DNA of 14,748 bases from CAWGCE01 sp964480915 (GCA_964480915.1 CAYZRS010000098.1:1-14748), one strand, 5' to 3'; positions 7,702-14,598 are shown, numbered from the stretch's first letter. Notes: generated by a model from the letters alone, not told the origin. Numbers and translations: made by a program.

Positions 7702-8091
7702 CTATTCGGCAACCGCGACGGCGTATCCGGTCGCATAGTTGCGGCAATACGAGGTGGAAACTCGCACGCTCGAAATGGCCCGTGTTGCCACGCGGTCACG
7801 CAGTTTGCCACCGAGGCCGACGCGCCATTCGGTTTCGCCCGGCTGTTGGCGGATTTCGACGTCCAACATGGAGATACCGCCGGCAAGTTGTGAATTTAAT
7901 GCCTTCAAAATCGCTTCTTTTCCGGCCCACAGGGCGGCGTAATTTTGAATGGAGAGACTGCGACTGCTGCAAAAGCGGATTTCTTCGGCGGTGAAGACTC
8001 GGCGCAGAAACCGTTCGCCATGCCGTTCGATCAGCCGTCCCAATCGAAGACATTCGACGATATCGGTACCGATGCCGACAATGTTGCTCAT
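7702..8091 (-). CDS. acpS: Holo-[acyl-carrier-protein] synthase
   Basis: 129 aa, normal length for AcpS. It moves the 4'-phosphopantetheine arm from CoA to a serine of apo-ACP, making fatty acid synthesis possible. The family motifs are clear: GIGTDIVE near the N-terminus (Mg ligand Asp10) and WAGKEAILKAL (Glu59, Lys58, Lys63). ERHGERFLRRVFTAEEI is typical too. In the C-terminal motif the usual S-x-S-H reads STSY (Tyr115 in place of His), a small departure. Its ATG overlaps the stop of trpS by 4 nt (ATGA), suggesting translational coupling. Cytoplasmic; active as a trimer in the family. Confidence 0.9.
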   Translation of the reverse strand: MSNIVGIGTDIVECLRLGRLIERHGERFLRRVFTAEEIRFCSSRSLSIQNYAALWAGKEAILKALNSQLAGGISMLDVEIRQQPGETEWRVGLGGKLRDRVATRAISSVRVSTSYCRNYATGYAVAVAE

Positions 8092-9173
8092 GATGAATCG
8101 CGGAGCGCTTTGCGGTGCGGATACTGGAAGAACATGAATTGCTTCGGAAGGCCGGCGAGGCGTCGGACCTCTTTGAGCGTTTGGCTTGCCAGGTCGCGAG
8201 CGTCGTCGCTCATTTCTTGCACTTGTTTCATGACCGATTTACGGTCGGAGGCAATCGCTTCCCGTTTCGTTCGCATTTCGTTGGTGACTTGCACGACGAC
8301 ATCGGCCGTTGCGTCTTTGAGCGGCGCGTACATGGTCTCGCCGCCGCGATACTTTGTGTCCATCTCGGCCGCCAGATCGGGCTCACCGCAGGCCCGCACG
8401 AGCGTAATAAGGTTCTCCACGCCGGGACTCAACTGGCCTTCGGTGACATTCCCAGAATCGGTGACCGCACTGCGGATTTTCTTGCGAACGCTCGCCTCTT
8501 CCTCAAACAATCCGATGTAGTGCTTCGGGCCAAGGCTCTTGCTCATCTTCTTTTCTGGTGCCGCCAACGAACAGAGCTTCGGCGTTTCCGTCGAGAGGAC
8601 TTGCGGCTCTGGGAAGAGCTCTTCGCCAAACGTCTGATTGAAGCGACGCGCCAGCGACCGAGACAATTCGAGGTGTTGTTCTTGATCTTTGCCGACCGGA
8701 ACAAGCCCCGCACGGTAGACCAAGATGTCAGCTGCTTGCAGCGTTGGGTAAGTGAAGAGCCCCGCCGAAATGAACTCGTCTGACCGTTCCGTCGCCTGTT
8801 CGCTCTTATCTTTGAACTGCGTTTGCCGCGTCAGGTCGCCGTAAGGCGTGATGCAGCTGAAGATCCAGTAGAGTTCGGTATGTTCCGGAACAAGCGACTG
8901 CACAAACAGGGTACATTTCTGCGGATCGAGCCCCGCGGCCAGCAAGTCGATCACTAAGTTCTCGGTATTCAGTTTCAACTTCTTTGGGTCGTACGGCATC
9001 GTCATCGCATGCATGTCGACGACACCATAGACCGTCTTGTATTTGCCGGAATCTTGAAGCGAGACCCAGTTTTTCACCGCCCCGAAGTAGTTGCCTAAGT
9101 GCATGTCGCCGGTTGGCTGAATGCAGGAAAGCACGGTGTTGTTGGTGGACGCTGTGGGATTCGATTCGGTCAT
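8088..9173 (-). CDS. trpS: Tryptophanyl-tRNA synthetase
   Basis: 361 aa from the ATG at 9173 (product start MTESNPTASTNNTVLSCIQP). Class I aminoacyl-tRNA synthetase that charges tRNA-Trp using ATP. The HIGH-equivalent is MHLG (24-27) in QPTGDMHLGNYFGA; the KMSKS loop is at 209-213 (EKKMSKSLGPK). GLFTYPTLQAADILVYRAGLVPVGKDQ (138-164, quoted in part: TYPTLQAADILVY, VPVGKDQEQHLE) is the tryptophan-binding region typical of bacterial TrpS. An in-frame upstream start at 9263 would add 30 residues not expected in the family and overlap pyrD. No Shine-Dalgarno is visible before 9173. It follows pyrD by 46 nt and overlaps acpS by 4 nt. Confidence 0.93.
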   Translation of the reverse strand: MTESNPTASTNNTVLSCIQPTGDMHLGNYFGAVKNWVSLQDSGKYKTVYGVVDMHAMTMPYDPKKLKLNTENLVIDLLAAGLDPQKCTLFVQSLVPEHTELYWIFSCITPYGDLTRQTQFKDKSEQATERSDEFISAGLFTYPTLQAADILVYRAGLVPVGKDQEQHLELSRSLARRFNQTFGEELFPEPQVLSTETPKLCSLAAPEKKMSKSLGPKHYIGLFEEEASVRKKIRSAVTDSGNVTEGQLSPGVENLITLVRACGEPDLAAEMDTKYRGGETMYAPLKDATADVVVQVTNEMRTKREAIASDRKSVMKQVQEMSDDARDLASQTLKEVRRLAGLPKQFMFFQYPHRKALRDSS

Positions 9174-9219
9174 GGTCGGGTCGTGATCTGAAAAGATGGA
9201 GAAGTGAACAGCAATGAAG

Positions 9220-10158
9220 TTAAACGGCAAGAGTTCCCACGACTTCGGCCACGCTGGTGGCATTCAATTCGCCCAAGGCTGCCGGTAACTGGTCGATCAG
9301 CTTCATGGAGACCGTAGGGTCGTAGAAGTTCGCCGTGCCGATCTGGACCGCACTGGCACCGGCGACCAGGAACTCCATCACATCGTTCAGTTTGGCGATA
9401 CCGCCGATGCCGATGATCGGAATCGAAACGGCCTGGCGCACTTGGTAAACGCACCGTAGCGACACCGGCTTGATGGCCGGCCCACTCAAGCCACCCATCA
9501 CGTTACCGAGCATCGGTTTCTGTTTTCGCCAATTGATCGCCATGCCGAGCAGCGTGTTGGTCACCGACAGGGCGTCGGCGCCGCCAGCCTCGGCCGCTTG
9601 AGCCAGCGTGCGAATGTTCGTCACATTGGGCGTGAGTTTGGCGAGCACCGGCAGGCCGCACGCCTCACGCACTGCCCGTACGACCTCCTCGCACTTTGCT
9701 GGGTCGGTGCCAAAATCGACACCGCCCGAAACGTTCGGGCAAGAGATGTTCAGTTCTATCGCCGCAGCACCGCCCGTCGCGTCGATCTTCGCCGCCATGT
9801 GGGCAAACTCGTCCGTCGTCGGTGCAGCGATGCTGACGACAGCCGGACTGCCTGTGCTGTGCAGGTAGGGCAAGTGGTGTGCCAGGAAGGCGTCGAGCCC
9901 ATCGTTGTCGAGACCGATCGAATTGAGCAGTCCTGAGGGCGTCTCGATCGTTCGCCACGGCGCGTTGCCTTGACGTGGCTGTGGAGTGACGGTCTTGGGG
10001 ACGATCGCTCCTAGGCGGCCGAGATCGACCAGATTGGCCATCTCGCGGGCGTAACCGAAGGTGCCCGACGCAACCATGATGGGATTCGCCAGCTGCAGGC
10101 GTCCCAGCTGGACAGAAAGATCGACAGTGAGCTGCTCCGGCGCCATGCGTCTCATCAT
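9220..10158 (-). CDS. pyrD: Dihydroorotate dehydrogenase, class 1B-type catalytic subunit
   Basis: 312 aa from the ATG at 10158; ATGs at 10155 and 10146 are alternatives. AGG lies 8 nt before 10158 and favours it slightly. The enzyme oxidises dihydroorotate to orotate with FMN in pyrimidine synthesis. The start resembles class 1 (VDLSVQLGRLQLANPIMVAS, GTFGYARE). The active-site segment LNISCPNVSGG carries Cys140, the catalytic base of class 1 enzymes; class 2 has serine. FMN and phosphate contacts are seen in AKLTPNV, NTLLGMAI, GGLSGPAIKP, IIGIGGI and GASAVQIGTANF. Class 1B enzymes normally work with the iron-sulfur flavoprotein PyrK, which is not in this window. There is no N-terminal membrane helix, which also argues against class 2. 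First gene of the probable pyrD-trpS-acpS run. Confidence 0.92.
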   Translation of the reverse strand: MMRRMAPEQLTVDLSVQLGRLQLANPIMVASGTFGYAREMANLVDLGRLGAIVPKTVTPQPRQGNAPWRTIETPSGLLNSIGLDNDGLDAFLAHHLPYLHSTGSPAVVSIAAPTTDEFAHMAAKIDATGGAAAIELNISCPNVSGGVDFGTDPAKCEEVVRAVREACGLPVLAKLTPNVTNIRTLAQAAEAGGADALSVTNTLLGMAINWRKQKPMLGNVMGGLSGPAIKPVSLRCVYQVRQAVSIPIIGIGGIAKLNDVMEFLVAGASAVQIGTANFYDPTVSMKLIDQLPAALGELNATSVAEVVGTLAV

Positions 10159-10206
10159 AACGTAGACCTGGGGGCGTGTGCACCAACCCACGATGAGGGC
10201 GAAACA

Positions 10207-10238
10207 GCGATACCCGAGACAGTTGTCTCGGGTATCGC
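10207..10238 (-). terminator. Perfect 15-bp inverted repeat, likely terminator of the HU-lipoprotein unit
   Basis: GCGATACCCGAGACA (10207-10221) and its exact complement (10224-10238) are separated by 2 nt, giving about 13 pairs and a 6-nt loop in RNA. In the minus direction it is followed by TGTTTC, a short U-rich run. It lies 40 nt past the lipoprotein stop and about 50 nt before pyrD, consistent with an intrinsic terminator separating the two units. It may also act on the pyrD leader. Confidence 0.6.
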
Positions 10239-10260
10239 AATGATTCGAATCGCTGGGGAA

Positions 10261-10278
10261 GCGGCTCTTCGCAGCCGC
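10261..10278 (-). terminator. Short GC hairpin directly after the lipoprotein stop
   Basis: GCGGCT and AGCCGC arms (6 bp, loop of 6) touch the TAG of the lipoprotein gene. There is no U-tract. It may protect the 3' end or add to the stronger hairpin at 10207-10238. Confidence 0.35.
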
Positions 10279-10497
10279 CTAGATGACGCCGCCGTGAGTA
10301 CGGAAAGGAGTCATATGACTTGGTTGATCAAGGAACCAAAATCGTTCCCACTCTTCCACCAGCATGCGGAGGTTCTCAGAGGTGGTGAGCAACTGCCTGG
10401 CTCGACGATAAGGGTCGGCCGAGTATATGGGCAGAAAACAGCCAACAGTTGAGCTGAACAAAAATAGGGCCAGGATCAGGCCGAGCAGGCGTCGCAT
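10279..10497 (-). CDS. Small putative lipoprotein, 72 aa
   Basis: The ATG at 10497 is set by AAGGAGGA 9 nt upstream; a GTG at 10506 is only 0 nt from this site and is unlikely. Residues 1-19 are a signal peptide (MRRLLGLILALFLFSSTVG) followed by Cys20 in STVGC, a relaxed lipobox, so lipid anchoring is inferred. The mature part is only 52 aa: PIYSADPYRRARQLL, then a helical part (TSENLRMLVEEWERFW), then FLDQPSHMTPFRTHGGVI. I recall similar short proteins with WERxWFLDxPxHMTPxRxHGG endings from planctomycetes, but no function is known to me. It lies 57 nt downstream of the HU-like gene, so the two are probably co-transcribed. Confidence 0.78.
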   Translation of the reverse strand: MRRLLGLILALFLFSSTVGCFLPIYSADPYRRARQLLTTSENLRMLVEEWERFWFLDQPSHMTPFRTHGGVI

Positions 10498-10506
10498 CGA
10501 GTTCAC

Positions 10507-10514
10507 TCCTCCTT
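10507..10514 (-). promoter_or_regulatory. Strong Shine-Dalgarno of the small lipoprotein
   Basis: AAGGAGGA on the minus strand, 9 nt before the ATG at 10497. It is the best anti-SD match in the window and decides between the ATG and the overlapping GTG. It suggests high translation of this tiny protein. Confidence 0.75.
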
Positions 10515-10554
10515 GAGTTCACACGCGAAAGTGTTTGGTGCTGTCCGACGAGCG

Positions 10555-10962
10555 TTAGCCGTTCGCAGGACCGTTGGGGTTATCGACAGTCGGTGCAGGT
10601 GCTGAATGATTCAGCGGTGCAGGCGGTGTCGTGCCGGGAGCAGCGTTCGTAAAGCTACTTTCGGCGGCAGCGTTGTTGGCAGCTTCCAGCTGCCGAACTC
10701 GCTCTTCCATCTCTTTGCCCGGTTTAAAAGTGACCACGTACTTTTCCGGTACAAAGACCTTGTCTCCAGTTCGCGGGTTTCTAGCCTTGCGAGCGGCCCG
10801 TTTCTTGACCTCAAAGACCCCGAAATTCCGCAGCTCGATCCGACCCTCTTCGACCAAAGTCTCGACAATCGCATCGAACGTCTTTTGAACGATCTCTTTC
10901 GTCTTGAGCTGTGTCAAGCCAATTTCTTCAGAAATCGTTTTAACAATTTCTTTCTTGGTCAC
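10555..10962 (-). CDS. HU/IHF-family DNA-binding protein with Pro/Ala/Asn-rich tail
   Basis: 135 aa from a GTG at 10962, with GGAG 9 nt upstream. Residues 1-92 are a full HU/IHF fold: MTKKEIVKTISEEIGLTQLK at the N-terminus, IELRNFGVFEVKKRAARKAR in the middle, and the DNA-bending arm RNPRTG (61-66) with Pro63. RKARNPRTGDKVFVP and VVTFKPGKEMEERV are standard. Residues 93-135 are an added tail rich in Ala, Pro, Asn and Thr, with almost no charge, unlike the Lys-rich tails of other extended HU proteins. It bends and compacts DNA as a dimer, in the nucleoid. HU and IHF subunits cannot be told apart here. It is first in a unit with the small lipoprotein, behind a near-consensus promoter at 11044-11072. 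Confidence 0.9.
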   Translation of the reverse strand: MTKKEIVKTISEEIGLTQLKTKEIVQKTFDAIVETLVEEGRIELRNFGVFEVKKRAARKARNPRTGDKVFVPEKYVVTFKPGKEMEERVRQLEAANNAAAESSFTNAAPGTTPPAPLNHSAPAPTVDNPNGPANG

Positions 10963-11043
10963 AATCGAGATCTCCAGGCCGGAGAAACTTGTGCTGGAAA
11001 TCGCCCAATGGGTACTCGATTTTCAGCTCAACGAATGGTCCCA

Positions 11044-11072
11044 AGTGTAAACAGCGTAAGTACTAGTGTCAA
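11044..11072 (-). promoter_or_regulatory. Near-consensus sigma-70 promoter of the HU-like gene
   Basis: On the minus strand TTGACA (11072-11067) is followed after exactly 17 nt by TACACT (11049-11044). The -35 box is perfect and the -10 box matches four of six. The start of transcription would be near 11037, leaving a leader of about 75 nt before the GTG at 10962. The position and spacing make this the most convincing promoter in the window and fit a highly expressed nucleoid protein. Confidence 0.7.
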
Positions 11073-11434
11073 GTTTCGCTCCATTCGAAGGGCCCCCGCG
11101 GGGTCCATAGAAGCCAAACTGCTTCTGTTGTAAGTCGTTTCTCTGTAACGGGTTTTGATCACAAAGGCTCTTCTTTGCTGCCAGTCAGGACGTAAGTCCT
11201 TAAATGGTAAGAGTTAAGTGAAATCGTGCTCGCAAGCAGGCAGGTGACTCTCTGATAGGAATCGTCACCCTGATCGGCAAGCTTTAGCTAATCGTCAGGG
11301 CTTCACAGTGTGGCAGGTGCTGGCAGAACGAGTGGCCCAGTTAACAGAACTTGGGTTCGGGCATGCATTCCGTCCCGTTCGTGGCTTGGCACGGCTGGCC
11401 ACCGCTGGCCTGCCGGTTGGCAGACGGTGAGCTG
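11073..11434. other. Intergenic region between the YkgJ-type gene and the HU promoter
   Basis: About 360 nt without a credible gene. It holds a GC-rich inverted repeat near 11091-11105, a GGTGAC/GTCACC pair (11243-11248, 11264-11269) and a CCCTGA/TCAGGG pair (11268-11273, 11295-11300). Next to the YkgJ stop are two short hairpins, GGCCA/TGGCC (11397-11410) and CTGCC/GGCAG (11410-11423), which could end the moa-side transcript, though without a U-tract. I recognise no RNA family. Confidence 0.45.
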
Positions 11435-11851
11435 TCAGACTTTGACAATCTTGCGTGTCTTTTCGATATGGTCCAGCTGATAAAGCGTGCCCGTTCCACT
11501 TCCCGGGCAGACGTCGCAAGTCGCTTCCCAGGCATCCTTGGATTTCAGATTCGAGTCCCAGAAAGGCCAGGTGCGGCATTGCCGAGGCCGGTGTTCGTAG
11601 ACTTGGCACTTGCGAGATTCATTATCGAAGAAGACGCAGTCGCCGTTGGGGAATTCCACGAGGCTTTTTCGTATGCCGACTTTACGCACGTAATGATGCT
11701 CGAAGAACTCGACTTCGACCTTCAAGCCATGCGCCAGGTCGGCGATCTCGTCGTTGGTGACCCAGACGTATCCCGGCGCGCCCGTGCAGCAGTCGCCGCA
11801 ACCAGTGCATTTGAATTTCAATCCGTCTTTGTACCAAGGTTCTTTCGCCAC
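11435..11851 (-). CDS. YkgJ-type cysteine-cluster protein
   Basis: 138 aa from a GTG at 11851. The cluster CTGCGDCC (Cys15, 18, 21, 22) is followed by Cys72, Cys82 (KCQVYEHRPRQCRTWPF) and Cys92, then Cys112 and Cys115. This is the YkgJ/UPF0153 pattern, thought to bind zinc or an iron-sulfur centre; the biochemical role is not settled. The start was chosen because GGAGAG lies just upstream. An ATG at 11914 would add 21 residues, lacks a ribosome site and overlaps the desulfurase gene. From 11851 the gap to the desulfurase is 38 nt. Being last in a unit with moaE, moaA and a desulfurase, a part in metal or sulfur handling is a reasonable but unproven guess. Cytoplasmic. Confidence 0.82.
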   Translation of the reverse strand: MAKEPWYKDGLKFKCTGCGDCCTGAPGYVWVTNDEIADLAHGLKVEVEFFEHHYVRKVGIRKSLVEFPNGDCVFFDNESRKCQVYEHRPRQCRTWPFWDSNLKSKDAWEATCDVCPGSGTGTLYQLDHIEKTRKIVKV

Positions 11852-11855
11852 GCGT

Positions 11856-11861
11856 CTCTCC
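11856..11861 (-). promoter_or_regulatory. Shine-Dalgarno deciding the GTG start of the YkgJ-type gene
   Basis: GGAGAG on the minus strand, with its GGAG core 6 nt before the GTG at 11851. No comparable site precedes the ATG at 11914, so the shorter reading is preferred. Confidence 0.6.
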
Positions 11862-11889
11862 GTCAATATAGGTTCCGCAATGCCCTCTT

Positions 11890-13083
11890 TCAGGCTACCG
11901 AATCGAAGTTCCATTGCACATATTCTGTCACAGCCGTCACCAACGCTGCGACATCGCTTGCTTGACTGAATGGGCCGACGCTCACGCGAACGGTACCGCC
12001 CATGCCCTTAGTGTCGAGTCGTTCATGCATGCGTGGGGCACACTGCAATCCGGCTCGTACCTGAATATTGTGCACGCTGTCCAAGATCGATGCCAGCTCG
12101 TGCGGATCGATTCCGTCGATCGTCAAGCTGCAGACGCCGACACGTTCGGCCGCTGTCGGCGGACCGAGGAGACGAACCGGGCCCAAGCGACTTAGGCCGG
12201 CAATTAATTCGGACATCCGCGCCATTTCGTCTGCCCGAATTTGCTGCCAGTTTTCCAGTACGTACTCGACTCCCGCCTTTAAGCCGGCCAAACCAGGCAG
12301 GTTGGGACTGCCGGCTTCCAGCTTGGCCGGCAATGTGGCCGGTTGTGTCGGTGTTTCGCTGTCGGTTCCTGTTCCGCCCTGTCTCAGTGTCGACATCGTG
12401 GTGGCGAGCGCCTCGCTCAATAGTAAAACGCCAGTTCCCAGCGGCCCCAGCAAGCCTTTGTGCCCGGAAGAGGCCAGCATGTCGATCGGAATCTGGGACA
12501 GGTCAAGCGGTATGTGGCCAAGCGTTTGCGCCGCATCGACCAGGAGCAGTGCTGAGTGCTGCTGGACGAGTTCCGCGACACTTTCCAGGGGCTGGATGGC
12601 CCCCGTGACGTTCGAGGCGTGCGGGAAGGCGACCAGTTTCGTCTGCGGACGTAGCGCCTGTTCCAGCTGGGACACATCCAGCACGCCTTGGTCGTTCGAG
12701 TCGACGATCGTCAATTCGATGAGGCCACGTTCCGCGAGCGTCGTGAGCGGTCGGAGGACCGAGTTGTGATCGACGACCGTTGCGATGGCATGGTCGCCTG
12801 GTGCTAGGACCCCATGAATGGCCGTGTTGAGGACGTCGGTGCCGTTGAATCCCAAAATGACCTGGGTCGACGCCGGCGCGTGGCAGAGTTGTCGTAGTCG
12901 CTGCCGCAACTGTTCGATGATGCGATCGGCTTCGATGGAAGCTTGAGCTGCGCCGCGGCCCGCTGGGGCTCCCAAGTCGCGTTGGTAATCGTCAACCGCC
13001 GCGTAGACCGATTCAGGCTTGGGCCACGTGGTTGCGGCGTTGTCTAGATAGATGCGCTGTTTCAGTCCTGACTGAGTCGCCAT
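11890..13083 (-). CDS. Cysteine desulfurase-like class V aminotransferase
   Basis: 397 aa from the ATG at 13083; ATG 13089 and GTG 13092 are alternatives, and GGCGGG about 8-9 nt upstream favours 13083. PLP-dependent fold: YLDNAATTWPKP (12-23), DHNS (105-108), HASNVTGAIQPL, LLVDAAQTLGHIPLD (Asp183, Gln186) and the Schiff-base lysine Lys209 in SSGHKGLLGPLGTG. The catalytic cysteine is Cys348 in VRAGLQCAP, which fits the desulfurase subfamily named after Enterococcus EF2568 (RAGLxCAP). It would take sulfur from cysteine as a persulfide. Its start touches the stop of moaA (one shared base if ATG 13089 is used), so coupling is likely. The context suggests sulfur supply for the molybdopterin dithiolene by way of MoaD, but general desulfurase or selenocysteine lyase roles cannot be excluded. 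Confidence 0.87.
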   Translation of the reverse strand: MATQSGLKQRIYLDNAATTWPKPESVYAAVDDYQRDLGAPAGRGAAQASIEADRIIEQLRQRLRQLCHAPASTQVILGFNGTDVLNTAIHGVLAPGDHAIATVVDHNSVLRPLTTLAERGLIELTIVDSNDQGVLDVSQLEQALRPQTKLVAFPHASNVTGAIQPLESVAELVQQHSALLLVDAAQTLGHIPLDLSQIPIDMLASSGHKGLLGPLGTGVLLLSEALATTMSTLRQGGTGTDSETPTQPATLPAKLEAGSPNLPGLAGLKAGVEYVLENWQQIRADEMARMSELIAGLSRLGPVRLLGPPTAAERVGVCSLTIDGIDPHELASILDSVHNIQVRAGLQCAPRMHERLDTKGMGGTVRVSVGPFSQASDVAALVTAVTEYVQWNFDSVA

Positions 13084-13088
13084 CGTCA

Positions 13089-14084
13089 TCACCCGCCGAT
13101 TTGGTACATGGCTCGATCGGGACGGGTGAAGCGGTCGGAATCAATGCCGTGACCGGCTTTCTTCGCCTGGACGCACTCGATCAATTGACGCTCAATGTCT
13201 TCGTCGCTCGCTGCGCTGCGGAGTAGCTTGCGGACATCCCACTCGGCGGTGGAAAAGAGGCAATTGCGAATCTGGCCTTCCGCCGTCAGTCGCAGCCGAT
13301 TGCAGTCGCCACAGAAAGGTTCGGTGACCGGGTTAATAAAACCGACGGTGCCTTTGCCGTCTTCGAAGCTGTAATCGACGGCCGGTTGGGACGCATCGGC
13401 CCGGACGCGCGGTACTAATTGCCCGAGTTCTGCTTCGATGCGTCGGCGGATTTCGGCTCCTGAGAGCACCGATGCGCGGTTCCAACTGTTTTCCGCGTCC
13501 AAGGGCATGAATTCGATGAACCGCATTTCCATGTCTCGTTCGCGAGCGAACCGAACTAGGTCGACGATTTCGACTTCGGTCAGGTCGCGAATCGCCAGGG
13601 CGTTGAGCCGAATGTTGTCGAAGCCGACTTCCTGGGCGGTTGCGATGCCGCTGAGGACTCGGTCGAGCCCCTCTCGTCGGGCGATTTGCTGAAACGTCTC
13701 TTCCTTCAATGTGTCGAGGCTGATGTTCAGGCGATCGAGCCCGGCCGCACGCAGCGCCGCGGCTTGCTCGTTCAGCAGAATAGCGTTGGTCGTCAGCGAC
13801 AAATCACGCAAGCCATCGAGGGCCCGTAACATGCCGACAAGCGTGGCCAAGTCGGCTCGCACAAGTGGTTCGCCACCGGTCAAACGGACCGAATCGACAC
13901 CACAGTCGACAGCGATCTTCGTGAAGCGGACGATCTCCTCGAACGTTAACAACTCGTCTCGTGGCCGAAACGTAACGTCGGTGAGCGGCATGCAGTAGAA
14001 GCAGCGGATATTACAGCGGTCGGTAACACTGAGCCGAAGGCTAGTGTGGACGCGGCCGAATGGATCTACGAGCTGTGACTTCAT
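13089..14084 (-). CDS. moaA: GTP 3',8-cyclase MoaA (molybdenum cofactor synthesis)
   Basis: 331 aa, normal length. Radical SAM enzyme that, with MoaC, turns GTP into cyclic pyranopterin monophosphate. The N-terminal cluster motif is CNIRCFYC (Cys24, 28, 31); SAM-binding parts include RLTGGEPLVR (67-76) and SLTTNAILL, with LNISLDTL (119-126). The second, GTP-side cluster is Cys258, Cys261 and Cys275 (PFCGDCNRLRL, RNCLFS). The protein ends in Gly-Gly (330-331), the conserved tail needed for activity in the family. All key residues are present. It lies 12 nt after moaE and abuts the desulfurase. MoaC is not in the window. No clear Shine-Dalgarno is seen, in line with coupling to moaE. Confidence 0.96.
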   Translation of the reverse strand: MKSQLVDPFGRVHTSLRLSVTDRCNIRCFYCMPLTDVTFRPRDELLTFEEIVRFTKIAVDCGVDSVRLTGGEPLVRADLATLVGMLRALDGLRDLSLTTNAILLNEQAAALRAAGLDRLNISLDTLKEETFQQIARREGLDRVLSGIATAQEVGFDNIRLNALAIRDLTEVEIVDLVRFARERDMEMRFIEFMPLDAENSWNRASVLSGAEIRRRIEAELGQLVPRVRADASQPAVDYSFEDGKGTVGFINPVTEPFCGDCNRLRLTAEGQIRNCLFSTAEWDVRKLLRSAASDEDIERQLIECVQAKKAGHGIDSDRFTRPDRAMYQIGG

Positions 14085-14096
14085 GACGGTCTGATT

Positions 14097-14537
14097 CTAC
14101 CGCATCGTCGCGTCAGAATCAGCCGGCTGCGATGGATGGACCCAAGCGGTCGAGCCATCTGCCCAATGCTCTTGTTTCCAGATAGGAACGGCAATCTTCA
14201 GCTGGTCGATTAACCAGCGGCCCGCTGCAAACGAGCTGTCTCGATGAGCCGAACTGACCGCAATCGCCACGCTCGCTTCGCCCACACCGACCGTTCCGAC
14301 CTTATGAACCAGGCTGCAACCGGTCAATTCCCACTTCGAATTCGCCTCCGCCGCCAGCTTTTTCATCTCTTTCAAGGCCATCGTGCGATAAGCGTCATAT
14401 TCCAGTCTCACCGTCTGCTGATCGCCCGTGAATTCGCGAGTCGTCCCTACGAACAGTAGATTGGCACCCGCTTGGTCGCTACGCACCGACGCCAGTACGC
14501 TTGTCGTATCGATCGGATGTTCGGTGATTTCAATCAT
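14097..14537 (-). CDS. moaE: Molybdopterin synthase catalytic subunit MoaE
   Basis: 146 aa, normal length. MoaE with thiocarboxylated MoaD adds two sulfurs to cyclic pyranopterin monophosphate to form molybdopterin. Visible landmarks are FVGTTREFTGDQ (29-40), LEYDAYRTMALKEMKKL (46-61), SSAHRD (His98, Arg99), and the active-site lysines Lys114 and Lys121 in the LKIAVPIWKQE segment, spaced by seven as in the E. coli enzyme. The ATG at 14537 has GAGGGA 7 nt upstream. It is the first gene of a four-gene minus-strand unit; moaD is not in the window. No convincing promoter is visible in the GC-rich 60 nt before it (TAAGAT near 14555-14570 lacks a -35 partner). Confidence 0.95.
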   Translation of the reverse strand: MIEITEHPIDTTSVLASVRSDQAGANLLFVGTTREFTGDQQTVRLEYDAYRTMALKEMKKLAAEANSKWELTGCSLVHKVGTVGVGEASVAIAVSSAHRDSSFAAGRWLIDQLKIAVPIWKQEHWADGSTAWVHPSQPADSDATMR

Positions 14538-14598
14538 GAGTTGATCCCTCGCATCGTCATCTTAACGCAGATCGCTGGCCGCGGGTGGGGGGAGAGCT

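Noticed and set aside
9174..9263. Upstream start for trpS adding 30 residues
   Set aside because: It would overlap the end of pyrD and extend beyond the normal TrpS N-terminus.
10159..10191. GTG start for pyrD adding 11 residues
   Set aside because: No Shine-Dalgarno and residues unlike the family; the ATG at 10158 or 10146 fits better.
11852..11914. Longer ATG start for the YkgJ-type protein
   Set aside because: No ribosome site, overlaps the desulfurase end, and the GTG at 11851 has a good GGAG.
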